From Hyphomicrobiales bacterium (GTDB taxonomy: Bacteria > Pseudomonadota > Alphaproteobacteria > Rhizobiales > Aestuariivirgaceae), in NCBI GenBank assembly GCA_016792865.1, contig JAEUMJ010000022.1, positions 1 to 44,227 on the forward strand: DNA of 44,227 nt, read 5' to 3'. The notes beneath the pieces are model-generated. The model was not told the DNA's origin. It ran no database searches and saw only the letters and a program-made list of their open reading frames with translations. The position numbers and the translations under genes are program-made. Shown piece by piece: positions 16,349 to 24,316 of the stretch (positions are counted from its first letter, which is position 1; each line of letters opens with the position of its first letter).

Positions 16349-17170
16349 TCACCAGAACGGAACGTCCGCTGGTGCCAGAAGGCCGCCGATCCGGATCGGG
16401 GCAAGCTTGAGCGCGAGACCCGTTGCATCATCCGTCTCGATGGCAAGGCCGCACAGCGTCGCCTCCCCATCCGCCGGCCTCATCCGCTCCACCGGTAGCT
16501 TGCGCAGGAACCGCTGCAAGGGTTCGGCCTTTTCCATGCCGATGACGGAATCATAGTCGCCGCACATGCCGGCGTCGGTCTGATAGGCCGTGCCACCCTT
16601 CAGGATATGATGGTCAGCCGTGGGAGTGTGGGTGTGGGTGCCCACAACGACGCTCACCCGTCCGTCACAGAAGTGGCCCATCGCCATTTTTTCGGATGAC
16701 GCCTCGCCATGAAAATCGAGAAGTATGGCATCGCAGTCGATACCGAGGCGGCATTGCTCGATTTCGCGCTCCACCGCAGGAAATGGATCATCAAGCACCG
16801 GCTCGACCATCACGCGGCCCATGGCATTGATCACCAGCACGCGCTTGCCGGTTGCCGTCTCCACCAGGGCGCTGCCGCGCCCGGGGCAACCCTTCGGCCA
16901 GTTCACCGGGCGGATGAGCCTGTCCTCCCGTTCGATGGTGAGGAGCAACTCGCGCTGGTCGAAGGCATGGTTGCCGAGGGTGACGACATCCGCTCCGGCA
17001 TCCCGCAGCATCTGGTAGTGATCGGTGCTCAGGCCGAAGCCGTGGGTGGCGTTCTCGCCATTCACCACCACGCAGTCCGGGCGGAACCTCTCGCGAAGGT
17101 GCGGCAGGTGGGTTGCCACCGCATCCCTGCCGGATTTTCCCAACACATCGCCCAGAAAGATCAACCGCAC
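16349..17170 (-). CDS. YmdB family metallophosphoesterase (TIGR00282)
   Basis: Calcineurin-like phosphoesterase; the Bacillus member hydrolyses 2',3'-cAMP and affects development. In 273 residues the metal ligands are visible: GDVLGKSGRDA (Asp), NGENATHGFG (Asn/Glu), TLGNHAFDQREL (Asn-His), DFHGEASSEKMAMG (His) and GTHTHTPTADHHIL (His-x-His). It starts with GTG at 17170, overlapping the upstream cyclo-ligase gene by 10 nt, so the two are cotranscribed. Placement after 5-formyltetrahydrofolate cyclo-ligase is a usual alphaproteobacterial arrangement. Confidence 0.93.
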   Translation of the reverse strand: MRLIFLGDVLGKSGRDAVATHLPHLRERFRPDCVVVNGENATHGFGLSTDHYQMLRDAGADVVTLGNHAFDQRELLLTIEREDRLIRPVNWPKGCPGRGSALVETATGKRVLVINAMGRVMVEPVLDDPFPAVEREIEQCRLGIDCDAILLDFHGEASSEKMAMGHFCDGRVSVVVGTHTHTPTADHHILKGGTAYQTDAGMCGDYDSVIGMEKAEPLQRFLRKLPVERMRPADGEATLCGLAIETDDATGLALKLAPIRIGGLLAPADVPFW

Positions 17171-17739
17171 CTGATCAGCTCTTTTTCCGTCATGACATAA
17201 TCCAGCAACTGGTCATGATGGTCATGGAGCACGCTGTCAACTTCCTGGACCGCATATGCGACACCAATCGCCACAACCGGCTTGGCCATGCGCAGCTTTT
17301 CCAGGGTCCGGTCGTAGAAACCACCGCCATAGCCAAGGCGGAAGCCTCTCCGGTCGAAACTGAGGAGCGGCACCAGCAGCACATCGGGTTCCACCAGCGG
17401 GGCCTCGTCGGCGGGGCGCGGAATATCCCACTTGCCGGGAATGGTGGGGTCGCCCGGCATCCAGCGCCTGAATTCCAAGGGCGTGCCCAGCTTGGTGACA
17501 ATGGGAAGCGCCGTCGTCCAGCCCTCGCCCGCAAGCTTGCCGAGCAGGGGCCGCGTGTCGATTTCGCTCTGGTACGGGTAGAAGGCCGAAACGATGGAGC
17601 GCCCCGGCAGCGGCCGGACCGGAAAGGGATGGGCAAGAAGGGCAGCGGTCGCGGCATCCTTGAGGCTGTCGTGGGCGCTGTTGCGGGTGGCCATGGCCGC
17701 TGCACGGGCCGCTTTCTTGTGTGGAGCGAGTGGATCCAT
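17161..17739 (-). CDS. 5-formyltetrahydrofolate cyclo-ligase (YgfA)
   Basis: Converts 5-formyl-THF to 5,10-methenyl-THF with ATP, recovering a folate storage form. The start at 17739 gives 192 residues, the normal family length. The frame stays open upstream across the structured RNA region, but that part has no family likeness. Motifs: FYPYQSEIDTRPLL, VPLLSFDRRGFRLGYGGGFYDR (the glycine-rich ATP/folate segment) and VAIGVAYAVQEV near the C-terminus. A probable 6S RNA lies directly upstream on the same strand, as in many proteobacteria. Confidence 0.94.
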   Translation of the reverse strand: MDPLAPHKKAARAAAMATRNSAHDSLKDAATAALLAHPFPVRPLPGRSIVSAFYPYQSEIDTRPLLGKLAGEGWTTALPIVTKLGTPLEFRRWMPGDPTIPGKWDIPRPADEAPLVEPDVLLVPLLSFDRRGFRLGYGGGFYDRTLEKLRMAKPVVAIGVAYAVQEVDSVLHDHHDQLLDYVMTEKELIRCG

Positions 17740-17794
17740 CCCCGCCGCAATAGCAAAGGCTTTCGCAGAAGTCGCCCAAGAAACCGACAGGATG

Positions 17795-17940
17795 AGTGGC
17801 GAGACCACCATGGGCCGTGGGAACGTACGATCCCGGGTCCCTACTCGCGTAGGTGGGCGCCGTTTATGCCAGGCCACGACCCGGCGCAGGGACAGCTCCC
17901 AATGGTATCGTTTATAGGCCCCAGGGAATAAAGGTTCCTT
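17795..17940 (-). ncRNA. ssrS: Probable 6S RNA (SsrS)
   Basis: No protein fits, but the minus strand folds as a long rod. The outer stem pairs 17917-17926 (CCCTGGGGCC) with 17808-17816 (GGCCCATGG). An inner stem pairs TGGGA at 17897-17901 with TCCCA at 17818-17822, a terminal stem pairs CCGGGTC (17878-17884) with GACCCGG (17833-17839), and a GCGA-tetraloop hairpin CCTAC/GTAGG lies at 17840-17853. The open region between outer and inner stems would be the promoter-mimicking bubble that binds RNA polymerase-sigma70. Position directly upstream of ygfA on the same strand is the classic 6S location. The ends are estimated to about 10-15 nt. Confidence 0.72.
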
Positions 17941-18050
17941 CACGCACCGGGCAGTCTCGCCGGGGGCTGATGTAGGGGTTTGGGACCACGAAGTCCAGTT
18001 CAGGCGTGGGCGCGCTGCGCGGGCACGAGACCGGCTGCTGCCGCCAGTCG

Positions 18051-20546
18051 CTACTGCAACAGGTCAATGTCCTGCTGGCGGACCTGATAGGTTGCGGTGA
18101 AGCGGATTTCGTCACCTGGCCGGAGCGTGTCCCAGACGCCGTTCGCGACGGCATCCGCTGAATCTCCCAATGGTGCCATGTCGGCCAGAATCACTTCCGA
18201 GCCGGGAACGGGGGCAGCGCCGTAGCCATTGGCGACATCCCCCACATTCACATTGGTCAGGGTCTGGTTGCCACTGTTGCGCACGCGGTAGGTGTAGGTG
18301 ACGGTTGCTCCCACTGCCACGTTCGACGCCGGAAGGGCCTCCTTCACGATGGTGAGGGCGGGCGCAACCGACAGCGCGACCGCTGCCGAACCGCTGCCGG
18401 AGACGGCGGCGGAATTGTAGGTCGTGGCCGCCGTGGCCGTATTGTCAATGTCGCCGTCCCCGCCACCGTTGCTGTCGAAGTCAGCCTGGGTTGCGGCATA
18501 GCTCAAGGTGCAGGTCTCCGATGCCGCCGGTGCGAGGCTTGCAATCACGTTGTTGCCGCTGCTCGCACAGGTGACTGCGCCCCTGGGGTCAGTGACAGTG
18601 ACCGACGCCAGGGTCACGTTGCCGGGATTGCTGACGGTAAGCGTATAGGTGATGACCTGTCCCGCCGCGCTCACGCTTGCCGGGCTAGCCGCCTTCGCCA
18701 CGGCCAGTTGCGGTGCCGCTGCTGCATTGGTGAAGACGCAGGTGATGTCGGCCCCATGAACGACGCGCGCCGCAGCAATGACGACGGCGCCCCCCGAACC
18801 CGTGGCGACGGGTGTCGGATTGCCGGTCACGGATGCATTGGCGTCGGTGCACGTCACGCCGCCCCGCACCCATGCGAGCGAGACCGTCTCGCTGATCGAG
18901 ACGGCGGTCGCGACGGTCGTGACGTTGATCGCCGACGGAGCAGCGGGGGTTGCCGTCCCGGCGCTCGCGGTGGTGATCGGCGAAGGTGTGCCGGCCAGGT
19001 TGGCGGTGGTGAAGCTGAAGGGTCCACCCGCTCCACCGGTCGTGATCTTCTGTACACGGACAACCGGAATCCGGTTGTTGGTGAAGGTGCAGACGATGTT
19101 CGCGGTCGCTGCGGTTGCCGCCGCATTGAGTGTAAGCACATTCCCTGCAAGCGTGGCGGTGCCGCCGCTGCCCATCCCCGTGCAGTTCGCGGATGCAAGC
19201 TGCCAGCCGGAAGGGATTGTCTCGGTGACGGTCGTCGTCGTTGACGCGGCTGTGAGCGTGAAGACGGCGCTGCTCGCCGGGTTTGATGACGCCGTATTGA
19301 GGGAGGTCGGGGTCACTCCGTTCGTGCCTGAGAAACTGAATGAGCCTGAGCCGCCAACCGATTGTTTTACAATCTGGATTGTTGGTCTCTTGTCGTTGAC
19401 GACGGCACAGGTGATGACCGCCCCTGCCCGCACGTTCGCCGCTGCAAGCGTGATCGTGTAGCCGGACACGGCGGCCGTGAAGCTGGCGGGATTGCCGGAT
19501 GCCGCACTATTGGAGTCGGTGCATGTTGCGGGCGTCGTGGTGATGAGCCAACCGGCTGCACCCGTTTCATCGATCGCGGTGTTGGTGTTGATGTTCCACA
19601 GTCGGGTGAAGCTGCCGTTCACTGCCGTTCCGGCGGTCGCGGTCGTGATCGAGGAGCTTGCCGTCTGCGCACTCCATGTGGAACCATCGAAGACATTGGC
19701 AGTCGAGAAGTTGAAGGTGCCCACACCGCCGTTCGAGGTCTTCTGCAAGCGCAGTTGCGGCGCACGGGTGTAGGTCACGGTTTCGATGTACACGAATTGC
19801 TGGGTCGGGTTGGTGACGTTGCTGTTCGCACCCGAGATGTGCCGGATGGTGAGCGTGCGGATCGGCCCTGCAAAGGTGACGGTGACGTTGCCGGAATTGT
19901 CGGTGACGTTCTGGTTGGTTGAAAGGGCGCGACCCGAGCCTGCGTTCCATGTCACGATCGACGGATTGGCGGGCGTGCCTGACGTTGGCATCACCGTGGC
20001 ACCGGCGGCACTGGTGGCGCGGAACTCGACAATGTCATTGAAGGCCGCACCCGACATGATGAATGTCGGCCCGCCGTCGATGTCACCGACAATCACGCTG
20101 ACATTGTAGACCGGTTCATTGAAATTGATCGTGGTGGTCTGGACGGCGGTTTCATTGTCCACCGCCGCGTTCATGGTGGAGTTGACGTATCCCGTCGTGC
20201 CGTTCGAGGTGGACGCAGGCTCGATGGCAAGCGCATTTCCGGTCGCATCATAACTGCCCGCCGCGTTGCCGCTCGTGACGATGGTCAGTTGCGTGGGCGC
20301 CGTGCCGAGGGTGACGGAGTCGGTTGCGCCGCTTCGCAGGTTGGTGAAAGGGCGCGTGTTCCAGCTCAGCGTGTCGGCCTGCGCAACCGCACAGGACCAC
20401 AACAACGCAAACAGACAGGCAATGGCGCCCAGGGCACCTTTGTGCAAACCGCGATACAACACTGACCCACGCACTCGGACAACATCACACCTTGCATGCA
20501 GGACTGCAGGCAAGGGGCGGAAGCGCCTCCCCAGAGGCAATGCCAC
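18051..20546 (-). CDS. Secreted repeat protein with DUF11 domains
   Basis: Large exported, probably surface-associated protein of unknown role. The open frame is 831 codons. The true start is uncertain: no candidate has a good ribosome site, and GTGs at 20474 or 20462 place the signal peptide (GALGAIACLFALLWSCAVAQA) properly at the N-terminus. An N-terminal domain of about 200 residues is followed by three homologous units of about 110 residues starting LRLQKTSNGGVGTF, IQIVKQSVGGSGSF and VRVQKITTGGAGGPF, each ending with a Cys in ITCAVVND- or VCTFTN-like text. Two DUF11 units follow (LAVAKAASPASV and LTIVKEALPASN). The last stops at QQDIDLLQ, where further strand sequence (NTATA-like) would usually follow, so the C-terminus may be truncated. 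Composition is Thr/Ala/Ser/Val-rich. Confidence 0.82.
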   Translation of the reverse strand: MALPLGRRFRPLPAVLHARCDVVRVRGSVLYRGLHKGALGAIACLFALLWSCAVAQADTLSWNTRPFTNLRSGATDSVTLGTAPTQLTIVTSGNAAGSYDATGNALAIEPASTSNGTTGYVNSTMNAAVDNETAVQTTTINFNEPVYNVSVIVGDIDGGPTFIMSGAAFNDIVEFRATSAAGATVMPTSGTPANPSIVTWNAGSGRALSTNQNVTDNSGNVTVTFAGPIRTLTIRHISGANSNVTNPTQQFVYIETVTYTRAPQLRLQKTSNGGVGTFNFSTANVFDGSTWSAQTASSSITTATAGTAVNGSFTRLWNINTNTAIDETGAAGWLITTTPATCTDSNSAASGNPASFTAAVSGYTITLAAANVRAGAVITCAVVNDKRPTIQIVKQSVGGSGSFSFSGTNGVTPTSLNTASSNPASSAVFTLTAASTTTTVTETIPSGWQLASANCTGMGSGGTATLAGNVLTLNAAATAATANIVCTFTNNRIPVVRVQKITTGGAGGPFSFTTANLAGTPSPITTASAGTATPAAPSAINVTTVATAVSISETVSLAWVRGGVTCTDANASVTGNPTPVATGSGGAVVIAAARVVHGADITCVFTNAAAAPQLAVAKAASPASVSAAGQVITYTLTVSNPGNVTLASVTVTDPRGAVTCASSGNNVIASLAPAASETCTLSYAATQADFDSNGGGDGDIDNTATAATTYNSAAVSGSGSAAVALSVAPALTIVKEALPASNVAVGATVTYTYRVRNSGNQTLTNVNVGDVANGYGAAPVPGSEVILADMAPLGDSADAVANGVWDTLRPGDEIRFTATYQVRQQDIDLLQ

Positions 20547-20613
20547 CAGGGAGAAGCCTATGATGTTATGGTAAATCGAGCCTTAATGTCCGGGCGTGAA
20601 GCGCGGCAGGAGA

Positions 20614-21261
20614 TTACCCGAACTTGAAATCCGTGACATGCGCAGGAGGCGTCAGCCCCGGCACGAGGCGCGGATCATCGATGGGCGGCCCGAAGCGGTA
20701 ACCAATCGGAATGATGCCCGCCCAGATCGGAAGCGCGTAGTCCTCCTCGTCATCTCCCGGCGGCCCGTTCCGCACCTTGGCGGAGACTTCGTTCAGTTCG
20801 AGGCCCAGCACGGTCGTTGCCTTGAGTTCCTGTGCTGTCATCCTGCGCAACATCTCCCAGCGGCCCGGGAACAATGCCTCGGTAAAGGCTTTCAGGCGCG
20901 CTTCCTTCTCGCCTGCATCCGTCACCTTGAAGGCTTTTCCGAAGGCCATCACCGAACGGTAGTTGCAGGAATGATTGTAGGCCGACCGCGCCATCACCAT
21001 GCCGTCGAAAATGGTGACGTTCACGCACACGTCCGCGTCTTCCGCCGTTTCCAGCATCCGGCTGGCCGAAGAGCCGTGCCAGTAGATGTGGTTGCCTTCG
21101 CGCCATTGCAGCGTGGGAGTCACCACGGGAGAACCATTGAAGACATAGCCCACGGTACACAGCGGCTGCGCATCGAGAATGGGATGAATGGTCGCCTCGT
21201 CGTAGTGGGCCCTCTTGTTCATGCGCTTCACGCGGGTCCGGTCGCTGGGTGCAACGGTCAT
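20614..21261 (-). CDS. Pyridoxamine 5'-phosphate oxidase family (FMN-binding split barrel) protein
   Basis: Flavin-binding split-barrel protein of the PNPOx-like/NimA-like group; the exact reaction is unknown. The start at 21261 has AAGGAG six nt upstream; 215 residues. The barrel contains VGYVFNGSPVVTPTLQWREGNHIYWHG and VCVNVTIFDGMVMARSAYNHSCNYRSVMAFG. It is divergent from a MocR regulator with only 58 bp between starts, so regulation by that PLP-dependent regulator is likely. That points to vitamin B6 or amine metabolism, but this is inference. Confidence 0.87.
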   Translation of the reverse strand: MTVAPSDRTRVKRMNKRAHYDEATIHPILDAQPLCTVGYVFNGSPVVTPTLQWREGNHIYWHGSSASRMLETAEDADVCVNVTIFDGMVMARSAYNHSCNYRSVMAFGKAFKVTDAGEKEARLKAFTEALFPGRWEMLRRMTAQELKATTVLGLELNEVSAKVRNGPPGDDEEDYALPIWAGIIPIGYRFGPPIDDPRLVPGLTPPAHVTDFKFG

Positions 21262-21274
21262 GCTTAACTCCTTG

Positions 21275-21303
21275 TTGTCACTCCTCCTTGCAAGCTCTAT
21301 GGT
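21275..21303 (+). promoter_or_regulatory. Sigma70-type promoter of the MocR gene
   Basis: TTGTCA (21275-21280), a 17-nt spacer, then TATGGT (21298-21303). Transcription would begin near 21310, about ten nt before the ATG at 21320, and so rules against using the earlier ATG at 21299. Confidence 0.5.
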
Positions 21304-21343
21304 CTGGCGAAAAGAACCAATGGCTACAGCAAAGACCAGACCA
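21300..21343. promoter_or_regulatory. Inverted repeat TGGTCTGG-N28-CCAGACCA, candidate MocR operator
   Basis: Two perfect 8-bp half sites, at 21300-21307 and 21336-21343. The left half overlaps the -10 of the mocR promoter and the right half lies just inside the coding start. Half-site centres are 36 bp apart, about three and a half helical turns. A dimeric regulator bound here would block its own gene and could also control the divergent PNPOx-like gene. Function is inferred. Confidence 0.45.
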
Positions 21344-22783
21344 CTTATCACAAGCGCCACCCTGGACCTGGGCATCGACAGGAAGGATACGGAAGCCTTC
21401 CAGTCGCAGATAGCCCGTCAGGTGCGCGAACTCGTGCTTTCCGGGCGCCTGAAACCGGGCGTGAAGCTGCCATCCAGCCGCGCCCTGAGCGAGCAGCTTG
21501 GCGTCGCCCGCGCCACGGTGGTGGACGCCTATGAGCAATTGCTGGGTGAAGGCTATCTCGAAACGCGCCTCGGTTCCGGCACCGCGGTCGCCGCGGAATT
21601 GCCGGAAGCCCTGCTCTCCACCGGCAAGGGGAAGTCTGCTCCAGCCATGCCGGCGCAGCGCCAGAAGCGGGAACCCGCCAGGCCATTTCGGGCCGGGCTG
21701 GTGGATTGGGAACACTTCCCGCACGATGACTGGGGCCGCATCCTTGGCCGCTATTGGCGAAACCCGCCGATCACATTGCTCGAACACAACGATCCCTTCG
21801 GCTGGATGCCGCTGCGCAAGGCCATCGCGGCTCACCTGTTCGACTGGCGCGGCATTGCCTGTGAAGCCGAGCAGGTCATCATGACGGCGGGCGGCAGCGA
21901 CGCCTTCGATCTGGTGCGCCGCGCCGTTTTCAATCCGGGTGAACAGTTGTGGCTGGAAGACCCCGGCTACCCGACCGCCCGGCGCGTGTTCAGTCTTGCC
22001 GGCATCAAGGTTGAAGCCGTCGCCATCGACAACGAGGGCCTGATGGTGAGCGAAGCAAGCCAGCGCTTCCCGAAGGCGCGGGGTGCATTCGTCACCCCGG
22101 CCCGGCAGTATCCCACGGGAGTGACCATGCCGCTGACACGGCGGCTGGAGCTTCTTGCCTGGGCAAAGCAGGCCAACGCCATCATCATCGAGGATGACTA
22201 CGACAGCGAGTACCGCTACGTGGGCCGCCCCTTGCCTGCCCTCATGAGTCTCGACCGCGACGCCCGCGTGATCTACTCCGGCACCTTCTCGAAAGTGTTC
22301 TCGCCCATCATCCGCCTCGGCTTCATCGTGGTGCCGAAGCGGCTCATCGAGGTGTTCCGCCACGAGCGCACCACCTTCGGTGCGCCACCTTCCCTGCTGG
22401 TGCAGCCCGCCCTGGCGCAATTCATGGAAGACGGGCAATTCGCGGTGCACATCCGGCGGATGCGGCGGCTCTATTCGGCCCGGCGCGATTGCCTGATCAA
22501 GGCGCTCTCTCCGGGTGAACCGTCACTGTTCAAGCTGGATGCGCCGCCTTCGGGCCTCATGCTACTGTTGCGCTTCCCGCAGAAGACCGATGATGAGGCC
22601 CTGCACCGGGCGCTGCTCGATGAGGGCATCGAAACGCTTTCGCTCTCCGAGCACTATGCCGGAAAGAAGCAGGAAAAGGGCCTGCTTCTGAGCTTCGCCG
22701 GATTTCACGAGGAAGACCTGGAGAAGGCCGCAGCCCGCCTGCTCGATGTGCTCAGGAGCCGAGCGGCCGCAGCTCGCGGATGA
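21320..22783 (+). CDS. MocR/PdxR-type regulator (GntR winged helix fused to fold-type I aminotransferase)
   Basis: One-component regulator that senses PLP or amino compounds. In 487 residues the GntR winged helix (about 20-90) shows LKPGVKLPSSRALSEQLGVARATVVDAYEQLLGEGYL; after a linker the aminotransferase-like domain (about 120-480) shows VIMTAGGSDAFDLV, TPARQYPTGVTM, IIEDDYDSEYRY and, around the PLP lysine, YSGTFSKVFSPIIRLGF. The start at 21320 is chosen because of the promoter at 21275-21303. It overlaps the convergent DUF1194 gene by 32 nt. PdxR-like function is plausible given the divergent PNPOx-like neighbour. Confidence 0.92.
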   Translation: MATAKTRPLITSATLDLGIDRKDTEAFQSQIARQVRELVLSGRLKPGVKLPSSRALSEQLGVARATVVDAYEQLLGEGYLETRLGSGTAVAAELPEALLSTGKGKSAPAMPAQRQKREPARPFRAGLVDWEHFPHDDWGRILGRYWRNPPITLLEHNDPFGWMPLRKAIAAHLFDWRGIACEAEQVIMTAGGSDAFDLVRRAVFNPGEQLWLEDPGYPTARRVFSLAGIKVEAVAIDNEGLMVSEASQRFPKARGAFVTPARQYPTGVTMPLTRRLELLAWAKQANAIIIEDDYDSEYRYVGRPLPALMSLDRDARVIYSGTFSKVFSPIIRLGFIVVPKRLIEVFRHERTTFGAPPSLLVQPALAQFMEDGQFAVHIRRMRRLYSARRDCLIKALSPGEPSLFKLDAPPSGLMLLLRFPQKTDDEALHRALLDEGIETLSLSEHYAGKKQEKGLLLSFAGFHEEDLEKAAARLLDVLRSRAAAARG

Positions 22784-23438
22784 GCTTCTCGCGAATGGCG
22801 CGGGCATAGTCGGCGAAGCCCGAAGCCGGCTCGACAAAACTCTCGTTCCCGATGATCACCTTGGCCCTGTAATAGTCGGCAAGACCCACGCCATCGGCAT
22901 CGATGGGAAGGCCGTTCACCACGATCCCCCCGGCAAGGGCCGCATCGCGCGCCCTGTCGAGATCCTGCCCGCCATTGTCCACGCCGTCGCCGGACACGTC
23001 GATGACGCGCCTCTCACCCGCAAAGCCGTTCGCCTCGATGATCTCCACACCGTGCCCGATGGCTGTCGCAATGGATGTGGTGGAGGCCATGAAGGCCCGT
23101 CGCGCCCGGCTGATACGGAAGCCGAAGGCGCGGGCATCGCGCGCCGAACCGAGGTAGGTGAACGGCAGGATCACCTTGGCTTCACCGTCCCCGCCCCACT
23201 GCGTCACGGCCACCGCCACGCCCTTTGGCCCGATGTTGGCGAGCGCTTCCAGCACGGCCTTGTCCCGGAAGGCGGCTGCCAGGCCCTTCAACTGCAAGTC
23301 GAATTCTGCCCGGTCCATGCTGGCGGAGGCGTCAAGCGCCAGAACCAGTTCCACCGCCACAGGCTGTGGTCCCGCGGCATCTGCTGCGCCTCCTGCGAGA
23401 AGAAGGGCCAGCAGCCGCGCCGCCATGCCGCGCCACAT
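22752..23438 (-). CDS. DUF1194 family secreted protein with von Willebrand A-like fold (copy 2)
   Basis: Paralogue of 12090-12776. The start at 23438 gives 228 residues, exactly the length of copy 1, with the MIDAS motif DASAS at the same residues 36-40, a signal peptide (about 1-22), AVTQWGG, RRAFMASTTSIATAIGHGVEII, RRVIDVSGDGVDNGG and YYRAKVIIGNESFVEPASGF. An upstream ATG at 23471 would overlap the divergent PCu(A)C start. The 31-bp gap between divergent starts suggests shared control with the copper chaperone gene. Function unknown. Confidence 0.85.
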   Translation of the reverse strand: MWRGMAARLLALLLAGGAADAAGPQPVAVELVLALDASASMDRAEFDLQLKGLAAAFRDKAVLEALANIGPKGVAVAVTQWGGDGEAKVILPFTYLGSARDARAFGFRISRARRAFMASTTSIATAIGHGVEIIEANGFAGERRVIDVSGDGVDNGGQDLDRARDAALAGGIVVNGLPIDADGVGLADYYRAKVIIGNESFVEPASGFADYARAIREKLIRELRPLGS

Positions 23439-23469
23439 TCCGCCCGCTTTCCCTGCTAAGACGTGCGCC

Positions 23470-23955
23470 ATGCTCAACCGACGCTCCCTCCTGCTTTCGC
23501 TCGCCCTTCTGCTTGCCCTTCCCGCCGGGGCATCCGCAAGTGACATCATGGTGATGAATGCCGTCGCGCCGAAGTCGCTCACGCCCTCGGCCAGGTCCGC
23601 CGCAGTCTACATGATGCTCATGAACCACGGCAGCGCCGCGGACGTGCTGGCGAAGGTCGAGACACCCGTTGCCGATCATGCCACGGCGCATCAATCCATC
23701 GAGGAAGACGGCGTGATGAAGATGCGCGAGGTTGAAGCCTTCGAACTCAAGGCGGGCGACATGATCAGCTTCGCTCCCGGTGGCTATCACGTCATGTTGA
23801 CGGGATTGAAGTCACCGCTCAGGACAGGCGACAGCTTCCCCCTCACGCTCACCTTCAAATCCGCCGGCGAGGTCAGGGTGGAGGTGAAGGTCGTGGACAA
23901 GGTCGATGGCGCAATGAACCACGAAGGCATGAACCACGAAGGCATGTCCGACTGA
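23470..23955 (+). CDS. PCu(A)C family periplasmic copper chaperone
   Basis: Periplasmic Cu(I) chaperone family that supplies cytochrome oxidase CuA/CuB centres. In 161 residues the full ligand pattern H-x10-M-x21-H-x-M is present: H74, M85, H107 and M109, the last two within PGGYHVML. The N-terminus MLNRRSLLLSLALLLALPAG fits a twin-arginine-like signal. The C-terminus carries two tandem copies of MNHEG encoded by a 15-nt direct repeat, a His/Met-rich tail that could bind extra copper. No Sco or oxidase gene is nearby. Confidence 0.92.
   Translation: MLNRRSLLLSLALLLALPAGASASDIMVMNAVAPKSLTPSARSAAVYMMLMNHGSAADVLAKVETPVADHATAHQSIEEDGVMKMREVEAFELKAGDMISFAPGGYHVMLTGLKSPLRTGDSFPLTLTFKSAGEVRVEVKVVDKVDGAMNHEGMNHEGMSD
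23914..23943 (+). repeat. Tandem 15-nt repeat coding MNHEG-MNHEG
   Basis: Two exact copies of ATGAACCACGAAGGC (23914-23928 and 23929-23943), followed by a third ATG. The repeat is in frame at the end of the PCu(A)C gene and adds His and Met residues; copy number could vary between strains by slippage. Confidence 0.85.
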
Positions 23956-23956
23956 A

Positions 23957-24316
23957 CTAGGGCAAGTCCTCGACAGCGATGAGCGTGATCAGGCCCGCAT
24001 CGTCGAATGTCACCTTCTCGATGCCGCGCCGCTCCGTCACCGCCCCCGTCGTCTTGTTCACGGCACGCAGGCGCCAGCGGCTTTCGGCGCTCCGTGGACC
24101 TGTGGCCCTGACCTCATCATCGAAAGCCTGATGATCCGGCGAGGCCGCGAAATAGGCACGGATCGAGGCGAGAATGGCGTCACGCCCGATCACGTCACCG
24201 ATGGCCGGAGAGACATACCGCGCCTCCACTGCCAGGCACTTTGCCACCCCGTCCACATCCTGTGCATCCAGCACGGCGTGGTAGGCCACGAGCGCCGCAG
24301 CGGGATCGAAACTCAT
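23957..24316 (-). CDS. SnoaL/NTF2-like (ketosteroid isomerase fold) protein
   Basis: Small cone-shaped alpha+beta barrel protein of 119 residues with typical opening helices (VAYHAVLDAQDVDGVAKCLAVEARYVSP) followed by IGRDAILASIRAYFAAS. No catalytic signature identifies a substrate. Its start overlaps the stop of the peptidase gene upstream by 4 nt (ATGA), so it is the third member of a peptidase-peptidase-NTF2 operon. It ends 1 bp from the stop of the convergent copper chaperone gene. Confidence 0.82.
   Translation of the reverse strand: MSFDPAAALVAYHAVLDAQDVDGVAKCLAVEARYVSPAIGDVIGRDAILASIRAYFAASPDHQAFDDEVRATGPRSAESRWRLRAVNKTTGAVTERRGIEKVTFDDAGLITLIAVEDLP

Noticed and set aside
17912-18154. 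Minus-strand 80-codon frame between the repeat protein and 6S RNA
   Set aside because: Starts inside the DUF11 gene in another frame and ends in the 6S outer stem; no codon bias or family likeness. Also tested as a possible continuation of the DUF11 protein, which it does not resemble.
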